Positions 17,398-25,806 of a stretch of 43,693 nt of DNA are shown here, in pieces (position 1 is the first letter of the stretch; the number at the start of each line of letters is the position of its first letter). A program made the translations under genes and the position numbers. The DNA lies in assembly GCF_902463975.1 (NCBI RefSeq), contig NZ_CABQHJ010000024.1:1-43693 (forward strand), written 5' to 3'. Source of the stretch: Phascolarctobacterium_A sp902463975. Its GTDB lineage: Bacteria; Bacillota; Negativicutes; Acidaminococcales; Acidaminococcaceae. Under the pieces are notes generated by a model. That model worked only from the letters and a program-made list of their open reading frames with translations, was not told the DNA's origin and made no database searches.

Positions 17398-17832
17398 ATG
17401 AAAAAATTAGTGTTAGTCTTAACTATGCTGCTTGCTTTTGCCTGCAGCAGTCTGGCCTTTGCTGCTGACGGCGGCGATTTGAACAAGGAGCAGAAAACCG
17501 CTGAAAAGATGATGACCTCTCTCGATGTGGATGCTGCTGCCGGCTATGCTGCTCTTGCTCCCACACTGAGCGCTGATCTTAACAAAGCTCTGGGCGAGAA
17601 AAACTTTGCTGCTATCCAAAGCCAGGTAAAAAAACAATTCGGTTCTTTGAAAGAAACCAAATTCCATAGCTTTGAGCGTTTTGACCAAGGCGACAGAGTA
17701 ACCTATATTGCAGCCTTCTCTAAAGAAAATGTTGTTATCATGACCTTCATGTTTGGCAAGGATGCCAAACTGCAAAACTTCAGCTTCTCTCCGTACAAAG
17801 CTCCGGAAAAAGCTCCTGCTGAAAAGAAATAA
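17398..17832 (+). CDS. Small exported protein, unknown function
   Basis: 144 residues: signal peptide (MKKLVLVLTMLLAFACSSLA, cleavage AFA-AD), then a compact domain with MMTSLDVDAAAGYAALAP, VKKQFGSLKETKFHSFERF and VVIMTFMFGKDAKLQNF. The pattern of a helix followed by strands ending in a lone C-terminal strand recalls the DUF3887/NTF2-like secreted proteins, which I offer only as a possibility. A short Lys/Ala/Pro tail ends the protein. TTGGAGGTAATG spacing supports the start. Confidence 0.85.
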   Translation: MKKLVLVLTMLLAFACSSLAFAADGGDLNKEQKTAEKMMTSLDVDAAAGYAALAPTLSADLNKALGEKNFAAIQSQVKKQFGSLKETKFHSFERFDQGDRVTYIAAFSKENVVIMTFMFGKDAKLQNFSFSPYKAPEKAPAEKK

Positions 17833-17842
17833 TTCTCTTTGA

Positions 17843-17879
17843 ACTGCATCCTGCCAAAGTGTGGGATGCAGTTTTTTTA
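17843..17879 (+). terminator. Terminator after the 17398 gene
   Basis: ACTGCATCC (17843-17851) pairs with GGATGCAGT (17864-17872), followed by seven T. Confidence 0.9.
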
Positions 17880-17908
17880 TTGCTTATAACCAACCTTTCG
17901 CTTATAAT
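17880..17908 (+). promoter_or_regulatory. Promoter of the NSS transporter gene
   Basis: TTGCTT (17880-17885) and TATAAT (17903-17908) with a 17-bp spacer, about 40 nt before the ATG and directly behind the previous terminator. Confidence 0.7.
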
Positions 17909-17947
17909 TAAATTATCCAAAATTTTTTAGGGAGTAGGTATATATTT

Positions 17948-19318
17948 ATGGAAAGAGAAAGCTTTTCCTCACGCCTTGGCTTTATTTTAATATCTGCCGG
18001 CTGTGCTATCGGCTTAGGCAATGTCTGGCGTTTCCCGTTTATTACGGGCTTATACGGAGGTGCATCCTTCGTTTTAATTTATCTTTGCTTTTTGCTGCTT
18101 TTAGGCCTGCCTATTATGGTAGCAGAATTTGCTGTCGGCCGTGCAAGTGTGCGCAGTGCGGCAAAATCCTTCGACGTACTGGAGCCTGCAGGTACAAAAT
18201 GGCATCTGTATAAATATGGTGCGATTGCCGGCAATGTTCTCCTGATGATGTTCTACACCACAGTTTCCGGCTGGATGCTGTATTATTTCTACAAAATGGC
18301 AGTCGGCGGCTTCGTCGGCCTTGATGCCAAAGGCGTAGGCAACGTTTTCGGCAGTCTGCTGAGCGACCCTGTAACCATGGCAGGCAATATGATTATCATC
18401 GTTCTCTCCTGCTTCGGTGTCTGCTATTTGGGCGTCAAGGCCGGCGTTGAACGCATCACCAAAAATATGATGGCCTGCCTGCTGCTGCTCATGCTGATTT
18501 TGGCAGTAAACTCCATTACTCTGCCAAACAGTGCTGCAGGCCTTAAATATTATCTCTATCCTGACTTCAACAGAGTTCTGGAGCACGGTATCCGTGAGGT
18601 AGTCTTCGCCGCTATGGGACAGGCCTTCTTTACGCTGAGCCTTGGCATCGGCGCACTGGCTATCTTCGGCAGCTACATCGGCAAGGAACAGCGCCTGACG
18701 GGTGAAGCAATGTGGATTATGGCACTGGATACCTTTGTAGCAATTGTTTCCGGCCTAATTATCTTCCCGGCCTGCTTCAGCTTCGGCATCAATCCCGACA
18801 GCGGTCCGAACTTGCTGTTCATCACCCTCCCCAATGTGTTCAACGCTATGAGCGGCGGCCGTATCTGGGGTACTCTGTTCTTCCTGTTCATGCTTTTCGC
18901 AGCCATGTCTACAGTGATCGCTGTATTCGAAAACATTACCTCCTGCATCTGCGATTTAACCGGTTGGGAGCGCAAAAAAACTATTCGCTTTAACATTATT
19001 GCGATTATCCTGCTTTCCCTGCCCTGCGTGCTGGGTTTCAACCTGTGGGGCCACATTCAGCCTTTGGGCAAAGGCACCTGCATTCTTGACCTCGAAGACT
19101 TCCTTGTCAGCAACAATTTGCTGCCCTTAGGCAGTCTGATTTACCTCAGCTTCTGCACCAGCCGTTACGGTTGGGGCTGGGATAACTTTATTGCAGAGGC
19201 AGATACCGGTAAGGGTATCCCCTTCCCCAAATGGATTCGCTTCTATGCTACCTACATTCTGCCGCTGATAGTGCTGTATATCTTCTTCAACGGATACTAT
19301 GCTATGTTCGTAAAATAA
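17948..19318 (+). CDS. Sodium-dependent transporter, NSS/SNF family
   Basis: Na+-coupled symporter (456 residues) of the LeuT fold, most likely for amino acids. The first helix carries the family signature GCAIGLGNVWRFPFI (about 18-32), where Na+ and substrate bind. Many further hydrophobic segments are visible (about 11-12 helices), and AMGQAFFTLSLGIGALAIFGSY near residue 222 corresponds to helix 6. The substrate cannot be read from sequence. GGGAG precedes the ATG. No terminator is seen between it and trpS, but trpS has its own promoter. Confidence 0.94.
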   Translation: MERESFSSRLGFILISAGCAIGLGNVWRFPFITGLYGGASFVLIYLCFLLLLGLPIMVAEFAVGRASVRSAAKSFDVLEPAGTKWHLYKYGAIAGNVLLMMFYTTVSGWMLYYFYKMAVGGFVGLDAKGVGNVFGSLLSDPVTMAGNMIIIVLSCFGVCYLGVKAGVERITKNMMACLLLLMLILAVNSITLPNSAAGLKYYLYPDFNRVLEHGIREVVFAAMGQAFFTLSLGIGALAIFGSYIGKEQRLTGEAMWIMALDTFVAIVSGLIIFPACFSFGINPDSGPNLLFITLPNVFNAMSGGRIWGTLFFLFMLFAAMSTVIAVFENITSCICDLTGWERKKTIRFNIIAIILLSLPCVLGFNLWGHIQPLGKGTCILDLEDFLVSNNLLPLGSLIYLSFCTSRYGWGWDNFIAEADTGKGIPFPKWIRFYATYILPLIVLYIFFNGYYAMFVK

Positions 19319-19325
19319 GCTTGCG

Positions 19326-19354
19326 TTGACAGTTTACGTCAGTGCATTTATAAT
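19326..19354 (+). promoter_or_regulatory. Consensus promoter of trpS
   Basis: TTGACA (19326-19331), 17-bp spacer, TATAAT (19349-19354): a perfect sigma-A promoter starting 8 bp after the NSS stop codon, about 40 nt before the trpS ATG. I see no T-box or leader peptide here. Confidence 0.85.
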
Positions 19355-19393
19355 TATTATATAAATATAAGAACAAAAAGAGGTAAGACTAAT

Positions 19394-20476
19394 ATGAGTA
19401 AAATTATCCTGACCGGCGACCGTCCTACCGGACGTCTGCATGTAGGCCACTATGTAGGCTCTCTGCGCCAGCGTGTACAGCTGCAAAATTCTGGTGCATA
19501 CGATAAGGTATATATCATGATTGCTGATGCCCAGGCGCTTACAGACAACGCTGAGCATCCGGAAAAGGTGCGTAAGAACATCATCGAAGTAGCCCTGGAT
19601 TATCTGGCCTGCGGCCTTGATCCTGCTAAATCTACCCTTTTCATTCAATCCATGGTACCGCAGCTTACCGAGCTGACCTTCTACTATATGAACCTGGTAA
19701 CTGTATCCCGTCTGCAGCGTAACCCGACCGTCAAGAACGAAATCAAAATGCGTAACTTCGAAGCAAGCATTCCTACCGGTTTCTTCTGCTATCCTATCAG
19801 CCAGGCTGCAGATATCACCGCCTTCCGCGCTACTGTAGTCCCTGTAGGCGAGGACCAGCTGCCGATGCTGGAGCAATGCAAGGAAATCGTGCACAAGTTC
19901 AATTCCGTTTACGGCGAAACACTGGTTGACCCGGACATCATGCTGCCGCAAAACGATGCCTGCCTGCGTCTGCCCGGCATTGACGGCAAAGCCAAGATGA
20001 GTAAATCCTTGGGCAACTGCATTTATCTTTCCGATGAACCGGAGGATATCAAAAAGAAGGTTATGTCCATGTACACCGATCCTGACCATGTACGCGTAGA
20101 GGATCCCGGTAAGATTGAAGGCAACACTGTTTTCACCTATCTGGATGCTTTCAGCACCGAAGAGCACTTTGCCAAATTCCTGCCGGACTACGCTAACCTG
20201 GACGAGCTGAAGGCTCACTACAAACGCGGTGGCCTGGGTGACGTAAAGGTTAAGAAGTTCCTCAACAACGTGCTGCAGGACGTTCTGGAGCCCATCCGTG
20301 AGCGCCGTCACTATTGGGAGCAACGCATTCCTGAGGTTTATGAAATCCTTCGAGCAGGAAGCAAAGAAGCTGAAGCAGCCGCTGCTGCAACACTGCATGA
20401 CGTACGCGAGGCAATGCGCATCAACTACTTTGATGACGAAGCTCTGATGAACCAGCCCTACGAAAAACAACACTAA
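19394..20476 (+). CDS. trpS: Tryptophan--tRNA ligase
   Basis: Class-I aminoacyl-tRNA synthetase charging tRNA-Trp. The HIGH-type motif appears as GRLHVGHY (13-20) and the KMSKS loop is intact at 201-205 (KMSKSLGN). The 360-residue length is slightly above the usual bacterial 325-340. LPGIDGKAKMSKS and the GEDQLPMLE segment (152-160) are family features. The ribosome site is GAGGTAAG before ATG 19394. Confidence 0.96.
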   Translation: MSKIILTGDRPTGRLHVGHYVGSLRQRVQLQNSGAYDKVYIMIADAQALTDNAEHPEKVRKNIIEVALDYLACGLDPAKSTLFIQSMVPQLTELTFYYMNLVTVSRLQRNPTVKNEIKMRNFEASIPTGFFCYPISQAADITAFRATVVPVGEDQLPMLEQCKEIVHKFNSVYGETLVDPDIMLPQNDACLRLPGIDGKAKMSKSLGNCIYLSDEPEDIKKKVMSMYTDPDHVRVEDPGKIEGNTVFTYLDAFSTEEHFAKFLPDYANLDELKAHYKRGGLGDVKVKKFLNNVLQDVLEPIRERRHYWEQRIPEVYEILRAGSKEAEAAAAATLHDVREAMRINYFDDEALMNQPYEKQH

Positions 20477-20488
20477 GCAATAAACTGC

Positions 20489-20524
20489 AATCCCCTCTTT
20501 CCGAACAGGAAGAGGGGATTTTTT
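20489..20524 (+). terminator. Terminator of trpS
   Basis: AATCCCCTCTT (20489-20499) pairs with AAGAGGGGATT (20510-20520), followed by T residues. Confidence 0.9.
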
Positions 20525-20563
20525 GTGCGTTGCAAAGCGTAAAGCATTACTGCCTGCGGGCAA

Positions 20564-20594
20564 AATAAAAGACCTACGGTATTTCTACCGTAGG
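20564..20594 (-). terminator. Terminator of the fapR-rnc operon
   Basis: CCTACGGTA (20573-20581) and TACCGTAGG (20586-20594) form a perfect 9-bp stem with a TTTC loop; on the minus strand TCTTTTATTTTG follows. It lies 14 nt past the rnc stop. Confidence 0.88.
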
Positions 20595-20608
20595 CCAATA
20601 TTGTAATG

Positions 20609-21328
20609 TTATTCCTGATTCCTTACATGCAGCTGTGCCAGCGCCTGCTTAGCAGCATGCTGCTCCGAATCTTTTTTAGTGCGACCGCTGCCCTCGCCGA
20701 TAACAGTATTACCCAACATTACCTGAGAGGTAAATACCTTATTGTGCTCCGGACCGGTGCTGCCTAAAAGAACATAATGAATATCTGCATCACCGTCACG
20801 CTGCAGATACTCCTGCAAACGAGTCTTGTAATCATTAAAGATACCATGACGGCAGATGAAATCTATTTCCGACTGCATCATTCCCAACAGGTAGGTCTGT
20901 ACAACCTCAAAGCCCTGATCCAGATAGATAGCACCCAAAACAGATTCAAAGGCATCAGCCAGGATGGAAGGACGCTCACGCCCTCCGCTCAGCTCCTCGC
21001 CCTTACCCAGCTGCAGATAGTCTCCCAGATGAATCTTTTTGGCATATTCATACAGGGAGCCTTCACAAACCAGATAAGCACGCAGCTTAGTAAGCTGGCC
21101 TTCAGCCAAATCAGGAAAGTTCTTATACATGTATGTGCTCACGATAACGCTGAGCACGGAATCACCCAAAAACTCAATCCGCTCATTGTGATGCGGTTTA
21201 GGATACTGCTTAGCTTCATGGGCATAAGATGTATGGGTCAGAGCCATATCAAGAAGCTCTAAATCATGCATATGGATACCCAGCCCCTGGCAGAAGCTCT
21301 GCAGCTGCTGTGTACGTTTTTCCTGCAT
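20609..21328 (-). CDS. rnc: Ribonuclease III
   Basis: Double-strand-specific endonuclease for rRNA processing and mRNA turnover. The catalytic domain has HNERIEFLGDSVL (the RNase III signature) and a second acidic site ADAFESVLGAIYLD. The dsRNA-binding domain follows (DYKTRLQEYLQ to AAKQALAQL). 239 residues from ATG 21328, which has AGGA 9 nt upstream; an in-frame TTG at 21337 is less likely. It is the last gene of the fatty-acid operon, 18 bp after fabF, an arrangement also common in other Firmicutes. Confidence 0.96.
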   Translation of the reverse strand: MQEKRTQQLQSFCQGLGIHMHDLELLDMALTHTSYAHEAKQYPKPHHNERIEFLGDSVLSVIVSTYMYKNFPDLAEGQLTKLRAYLVCEGSLYEYAKKIHLGDYLQLGKGEELSGGRERPSILADAFESVLGAIYLDQGFEVVQTYLLGMMQSEIDFICRHGIFNDYKTRLQEYLQRDGDADIHYVLLGSTGPEHNKVFTSQVMLGNTVIGEGSGRTKKDSEQHAAKQALAQLHVRNQE

Positions 21329-21346
21329 TTTAATCAATCCTGCTTA

Positions 21347-22606
21347 TTAATCAACGTATTTTTTGAATACGATAGAAGCATTGTGACCGCCAAAGCCCAG
21401 GTTGTCGCTCAGTGCAACATTAACAACTTTCTTACGAGCTTCGTTCGGTACATAATCCAGATCCAGCGGACCTTCCGGATCATCCAGATCCTTATCCTTG
21501 TAGTTGATGGTCGGCGGAATGATATCGTTTTCGATAGTCATAACGGTAGCAATAGCTTCTACACCGCCGGCAGCGCCCAGCAGATGGCCAATCATGGATT
21601 TGTTGGAGCTGATGCACAGTTCGTAAGCATGCTCGCCAAATACCTTCTTGAAGGCAATGGTTTCGCCCAGGTCATTACGATGGGTGGAAGTACCATGAGC
21701 ATTGATGTAGTCAACCTCTTCCGGTTTTACGCCAGCGTCAGCAACTGCTGCAGCGATGCAGGCAGCCGGAGTTTCGCCGGTCGGGTCCGGAGCGGTGATA
21801 TGATATGCGTCGCAGTTCATAGCAAAGCCTGCCAGCTCAGCATAGATGTGTGCGCCACGAGCTTTAGCATGCTCCAGCTCTTCAAGAACCAGAACGCCTG
21901 CGCCTTCACCCATTACAAAGCCATCACGCTTTTTATCAAACGGGCAAGATGCTGCTTCAGGGTTTTCGTTATTGGTGGACAGAGCCTTCATGTTAGCAAA
22001 GCCAGCAATAGCAATCGGGGAAACCGCAGCTTCGGTGCCGCCTGCCAGCATTACGTCAGCATCACCGTATTGAATGGTGCGCAGAGCGTCGCCGATGCAG
22101 TTGGTGCCAGTAGCACATGCAGTTACGATAGCGGTGTTAGGACCTTTCAGACCGGTTGCAATAGCAATCTGGCCTGCAGACATGTTCGGGATTTCCATCG
22201 GAATGAAGAACGGGCTGATTTTGGACGGGCCTTTGGAACCCAACTTCAGGGATTGCTCCAGGAAGGTGTGGATGCCGCCGATACCGCTGCCAACGCAAAC
22301 GCCGCAACGCAGAGGATTTTCCTTGCTCATATCCAGCTTAGCATCTTCGATAGCCAGCTTAGCAGCAGCAACTGCAAAGTGGGTTACACGGTCCATACGC
22401 TTGCCTTCTTTTTTATCAATGAAAGCAGTGTAATCAAAATCCTTAACCTCACCGGCAATCTTTACTGTGAAATCAGTAGTATCAAACTGAGTGATAGGGC
22501 CGATACCAGATTTACCGGCAACCAGGTTATTCCAGAAGGTATCCTTGCCGATACCGATAGGAGTTACAGGGCCAACGCCAGTTACTACAACTCTTCTTTT
22601 ACTCAA
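21347..22606 (-). CDS. fabF: 3-oxoacyl-ACP synthase II
   Basis: Elongating condensing enzyme that joins malonyl-ACP to acyl-ACP. The Cys-His-His triad is C164 (VTACATGTN), H304 (NAHGTST) and H341 (SMIGHLLGAAGG). Length 419 is normal. The start is TTG (22606): GAGGTG lies 8 nt upstream and MSKRRVVVTGVG aligns with the family N-terminus, with no ATG nearby. Spaced 17 bp from fabK. Confidence 0.97.
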   Translation of the reverse strand: MSKRRVVVTGVGPVTPIGIGKDTFWNNLVAGKSGIGPITQFDTTDFTVKIAGEVKDFDYTAFIDKKEGKRMDRVTHFAVAAAKLAIEDAKLDMSKENPLRCGVCVGSGIGGIHTFLEQSLKLGSKGPSKISPFFIPMEIPNMSAGQIAIATGLKGPNTAIVTACATGTNCIGDALRTIQYGDADVMLAGGTEAAVSPIAIAGFANMKALSTNNENPEAASCPFDKKRDGFVMGEGAGVLVLEELEHAKARGAHIYAELAGFAMNCDAYHITAPDPTGETPAACIAAAVADAGVKPEEVDYINAHGTSTHRNDLGETIAFKKVFGEHAYELCISSNKSMIGHLLGAAGGVEAIATVMTIENDIIPPTINYKDKDLDDPEGPLDLDYVPNEARKKVVNVALSDNLGFGGHNASIVFKKYVD

Positions 22607-22623
22607 AATAGTTCACCTCGTAA

Positions 22624-23577
22624 TCAAATTTTTGAAATTTCATCCTTTATGCGCCTGAAGATTTCTTTTACAGGCAGAATTTCCTTGATTTTCCACATAT
22701 TGGCACCGGTGAAAACAAGACCGGTTTCTACGTCACCCTGCTGTGCACGTGTCAGCGCTCTGATAATACAGAAGCTGTGTGTGCAGTGCTTTAAACACAA
22801 ATCGCAGGTGGTGGGTTTAGGAGCTTTATTATCTAAAGATAACTGTGCAAACGGATTGCGGATAGCGCGTCCCTTATAGCCTACAGGGCTGTCAATCTGC
22901 ACAACATCTTCTTTAGTCATTTTAAGATAGAATTCTTTTAAAGCAGGTGCGCCGTTGGATTCCTCACTGGCAGCGAATCTGCTGCCCATCTGCACACCGC
23001 TCGCGCCCAGCTTCAGAAGCTCGGCAACATCACTGCCGCAGACAGCGCCGCCGGCAGCAATAACAGGTATATTAACGGATTTAACAATCTCCGGAAGTAT
23101 CTCTTTAATAGATTGCTGGGTTCCCAGGTGACCGCCTGCTTCGGTGCCTTCGACAACGATAGCAGAAGCTCCCAGCTTCTCAGAAATCTTAGCCAGTTTT
23201 ACAGAAGAAACAATTGGTACTACTTCGACACCATATTTTCGTCCGACGGCAAAAATATCTCTTGAAAAACCGGCGCCGGCTACGATTAAATCTATTTTCT
23301 CTTGTGCAGCGGTAGTAATCAGACCTAAAAACTCTCTTGCCGCAAACATTGCATTAATACCGATAATGCCCTTGCCGCCGGTAAGTTTTCTTGCCAGACG
23401 TATTTCTGTACGCAGTTCGTCAAAGCTCATGCCGGACGCTGCGATAAGTCCTATACCGCCTTCTTTAGCTACAGCAGCTGCCAAACGGGCTGTAGACAGC
23501 CTGATAGCCATGCCTCCTTGTACAATCGGTACTTCAGCAACAAGTTTACCGATTTTCAGCACTGGTAGTTTCAACAA
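22624..23577 (-). CDS. fabK: FabK-like enoyl-ACP reductase / nitronate monooxygenase-family flavoprotein
   Basis: FMN-dependent TIM-barrel protein (317 residues). Inside the fatty-acid operon, with no fabI or fabL nearby, its likely role is reduction of trans-2-enoyl-ACP. Family motifs: IVQGGMA (18-24), GAGFS (101-105), EAGGHLG with H150, PVIAAGG (171-177), GVQMGSRF (194-201). Unlike the pneumococcal FabK I remember, the C-terminus carries a four-cysteine cluster C258-x2-C261-x3-C265-x4-C270, which may bind zinc or an Fe-S cluster. The start is probably TTG 23577, behind GGGGGA; no in-frame ATG exists before residue 23. The substrate is inferred from context; a nitronate monooxygenase-like activity is the alternative. 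Confidence 0.85.
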   Translation of the reverse strand: MLKLPVLKIGKLVAEVPIVQGGMAIRLSTARLAAAVAKEGGIGLIAASGMSFDELRTEIRLARKLTGGKGIIGINAMFAAREFLGLITTAAQEKIDLIVAGAGFSRDIFAVGRKYGVEVVPIVSSVKLAKISEKLGASAIVVEGTEAGGHLGTQQSIKEILPEIVKSVNIPVIAAGGAVCGSDVAELLKLGASGVQMGSRFAASEESNGAPALKEFYLKMTKEDVVQIDSPVGYKGRAIRNPFAQLSLDNKAPKPTTCDLCLKHCTHSFCIIRALTRAQQGDVETGLVFTGANMWKIKEILPVKEIFRRIKDEISKI

Positions 23578-23618
23578 ATATCCCCCATTTCAGGACTAAA
23601 GTAGAATAGCTTGTGTCC

Positions 23619-23639
23619 GGGAACCCACAAGGGGTTCCC
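23619..23639 (-). other. Hairpin between acpP and fabK
   Basis: GGGAACCC (23619-23626) and GGGTTCCC (23632-23639) form a perfect 8-bp stem with a 5-nt loop and no T-run. It lies about 20 nt after acpP. It may stabilise or process the mRNA so that more acpP than downstream product is made. Confidence 0.6.
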
Positions 23640-23660
23640 TAAACATAAGCAGGTAAAGCA

Positions 23661-23891
23661 TTATTTTTCTTCATCCAGCAGTTTAACAGCGTCAGCTACA
23701 GTGCGGATTTTTTCAGCTTTTTCATCAGGGATTTCAACACCGAATTCCTCTTCGAAAGCCATGATCAGCTCAACGATATCGAGGGAGTCAGCGCCGAGAT
23801 CATCGATGAAAGCGGATTCCATCTTTACTTCGTCAGCGTCAACGCTCAGTTGTTCAACAGTGATGTCTCTTACTTTTTCGAAAGTGCTCAT
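23661..23891 (-). CDS. acpP: Acyl carrier protein
   Basis: 76-residue acidic carrier that holds the growing acyl chain. The phosphopantetheine site is the Ser of DSLDIVEL in DDLGADSLD (about residue 36). GGAGGTG stands about 7 nt before ATG 23891. It lies between fabG and fabK as in many fab clusters; coaD, which helps make the CoA precursor of its prosthetic group, is elsewhere in this window. Confidence 0.97.
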   Translation of the reverse strand: MSTFEKVRDITVEQLSVDADEVKMESAFIDDLGADSLDIVELIMAFEEEFGVEIPDEKAEKIRTVADAVKLLDEEK

Positions 23892-23947
23892 TACGATTCA
23901 CCTCCTTCCAATAGGTAAAGTTGCAGGTCTCCCAAATGGGCCCCCTA

Positions 23948-24691
23948 TTACATTACCATACCACCGTCAACATGTAAAGTCTGTCCGGTAATATAATTGG
24001 CGTCATCGCTCACAAGGAAGACAACAGCCTTGGCAATATCAGTAGTTTCACCCAATTTGTGTAAGGGTATAGAAGTCAGCATACCTTCAACAACCTTGTC
24101 GGAAAGTACACTTGTCATATCCGTTTTAATAAAGCCGGGAGCAACAGCGTTCACGTTAATGCCGCGAGCAGCAACTTCCTTAGCAACGGATTTAGTAAAG
24201 CCGATTACGCCAGCCTTAGCAGCAGCGTAGTTAGCCTGGCCAGCATTGCCCATCAGGCCAACAACAGAGCTGATGCTGACAATTTTACCGGCTTTTTGTT
24301 TCATCATGTATTTGACAGCGGCCTTGGTGCAGTTGAACACGCCCTTCAGGTTAGTGGTCAGAACTGCGTCCCAATCCTCTTCCTTCATACGCATCAGCAG
24401 ACCATCACGGGTAATGCCTGCGTTGTTTACGAGGATATCAATGCGGCCGAATTCTTTAACAACTTCATCTACCATAGCAGTAGCAGCTTCGTTGGAGGAA
24501 ATGTCTGCCTGCACTACGAAAGCCTTGCGGCCCATAGCTTCGATTTCTGCAGCAACCTCTTTAGCAGCAGCTTCACTGCCTGCGTAGTTTACAACAACGT
24601 CAGCACCTTCTGCAGCGAGAGCCAGTGCGATTGCACGGCCAATGCCACGTGAAGCACCAGTTACGAGAGCTTTTTTACCTTCTAACTTCAT
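23948..24691 (-). CDS. fabG: 3-oxoacyl-ACP reductase
   Basis: NADPH-dependent short-chain dehydrogenase that reduces 3-oxoacyl-ACP. TGASRGIG (11-18) binds the cofactor, NNAG follows at 89-92, and the catalytic Ser-Tyr-Lys set is S141/S142, Y155 and K159. 247 residues, normal. The C-terminus YITGQTLHVDGGMVM is typical of FabG. AAGGAG lies 8 nt before ATG 24691. Confidence 0.96.
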   Translation of the reverse strand: MKLEGKKALVTGASRGIGRAIALALAAEGADVVVNYAGSEAAAKEVAAEIEAMGRKAFVVQADISSNEAATAMVDEVVKEFGRIDILVNNAGITRDGLLMRMKEEDWDAVLTTNLKGVFNCTKAAVKYMMKQKAGKIVSISSVVGLMGNAGQANYAAAKAGVIGFTKSVAKEVAARGINVNAVAPGFIKTDMTSVLSDKVVEGMLTSIPLHKLGETTDIAKAVVFLVSDDANYITGQTLHVDGGMVM

Positions 24692-24800
24692 TGTAAGTTC
24701 TCCTTATCCTTCAATTCATCATCTGTCATTTAGTCTTCACAAATACATACTGCATGTACGTTTAGGGGGAATTGCGAAGCTGACAGTTTAGCCTGGTGAA

Positions 24801-25742
24801 TTATTTATTCAGCTCAGCTAAGGTTTTTTCCAGGCTGGCAGCGTCTTCAACGTTGAGAGCCATCATGCCTTTAGCAATCTTCTTGGTGAAGCCGGTCAGA
24901 ACCTTGCCCGGGCCAACCTCAACAAAAATGTCTACGCCGCCTGCAACCATGTTGCGTACGCTGGTTTCCCAGAGAACAGGCATAGCAGCTTGCTTAACGA
25001 GCAGCTTTTTGATTTCTTCGCCGCTGGTAACCTCCTGAGCGATTACGTTAGCAACAACAGGAATAGTGATATCTTTAATTTCAATCGGAGCCAGAACCTC
25101 TGCCAGACGGTCAGCAGCTGGCTGCATCAGAGTGCTGTGGAAAGGAGCGCTTACGGGCAGCAGAACTGCACGTTTTGCACCGGCAGCCTTCAGAGCTTCG
25201 ATAGCTTTATTTACAGGATTAACTGCACCTGCGATAACAACCTGACCGGGGCAGTTGAAGTTTACTGCTTGCACTGCTTCGCCGGATTCAGCTTCTACGC
25301 TGCGGCAGATTTCTACGATTTTGTCGCTGTCCAGACCGAGGATAGCAGCCATGCTGCCTTCGCCTACAGGAACAGCCTCTTGCATGAATTGGCCGCGTTT
25401 GTTAACAATGCGTACAGCGTCAGCAAATTTCAGAGCGCCGGTGTTTACCAGTGCGCTGTATTCGCCCAGGCTGTGGCCAGCAGCGATATCGCAGCTTACG
25501 CCATGCTCCTTCAGCACTGCTGCACAAGCAGTGCTGGCAGTCAGGATAGCAGGTTGGGTGTTAGCGGTCAGCTTCAGGTCTTCAGCAGGACCTTCGAAGC
25601 ACATTTTGCTGATGGAATAGCCAAGAGCGTCATCAGCCTCTTCAAAAATCTGTTTTACAACAGGATATTCATCATAAAAAGCTTTGCACATGCCAACGGT
25701 CTGAGAACCTTGGCCAGGGAATACGAATGCGATTTTACTCAT
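24801..25742 (-). CDS. fabD: Malonyl-CoA:ACP transacylase
   Basis: Transfers malonyl from CoA to ACP, supplying the extender unit. GQGSQ (10-14) and GHSLGE with nucleophile S91 are present; the catalytic His lies in PVSAPFHSTLM near residue 200. 313 residues from ATG 25742, with GAGGTAA about 9 nt upstream; an in-frame start at 25775 would add 11 unrelated residues. About 110 bp of non-coding sequence with only small hairpins separates it from fabG. Confidence 0.96.
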   Translation of the reverse strand: MSKIAFVFPGQGSQTVGMCKAFYDEYPVVKQIFEEADDALGYSISKMCFEGPAEDLKLTANTQPAILTASTACAAVLKEHGVSCDIAAGHSLGEYSALVNTGALKFADAVRIVNKRGQFMQEAVPVGEGSMAAILGLDSDKIVEICRSVEAESGEAVQAVNFNCPGQVVIAGAVNPVNKAIEALKAAGAKRAVLLPVSAPFHSTLMQPAADRLAEVLAPIEIKDITIPVVANVIAQEVTSGEEIKKLLVKQAAMPVLWETSVRNMVAGGVDIFVEVGPGKVLTGFTKKIAKGMMALNVEDAASLEKTLAELNK

Positions 25743-25806
25743 CGTGTAAATTACCTCACTTTCGATAAAAATCAAATACTATTAAGACAAACGAAAAATG
25801 TTTGGA

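Noticed and set aside
19319..19393. A T-box or trp leader before trpS
   Set aside because: Only 75 bp separate the genes, and I see no T-box sequence or Trp-rich leader.
19334..20563. 409-codon minus-strand frame opposite trpS
   Set aside because: Shadow of trpS, which has intact HIGH and KMSKS motifs and its own promoter.
21266..22879. 537-codon plus-strand frame opposite rnc, fabF and fabK
   Set aside because: Runs across three real minus-strand genes; composition is typical of an antisense shadow.
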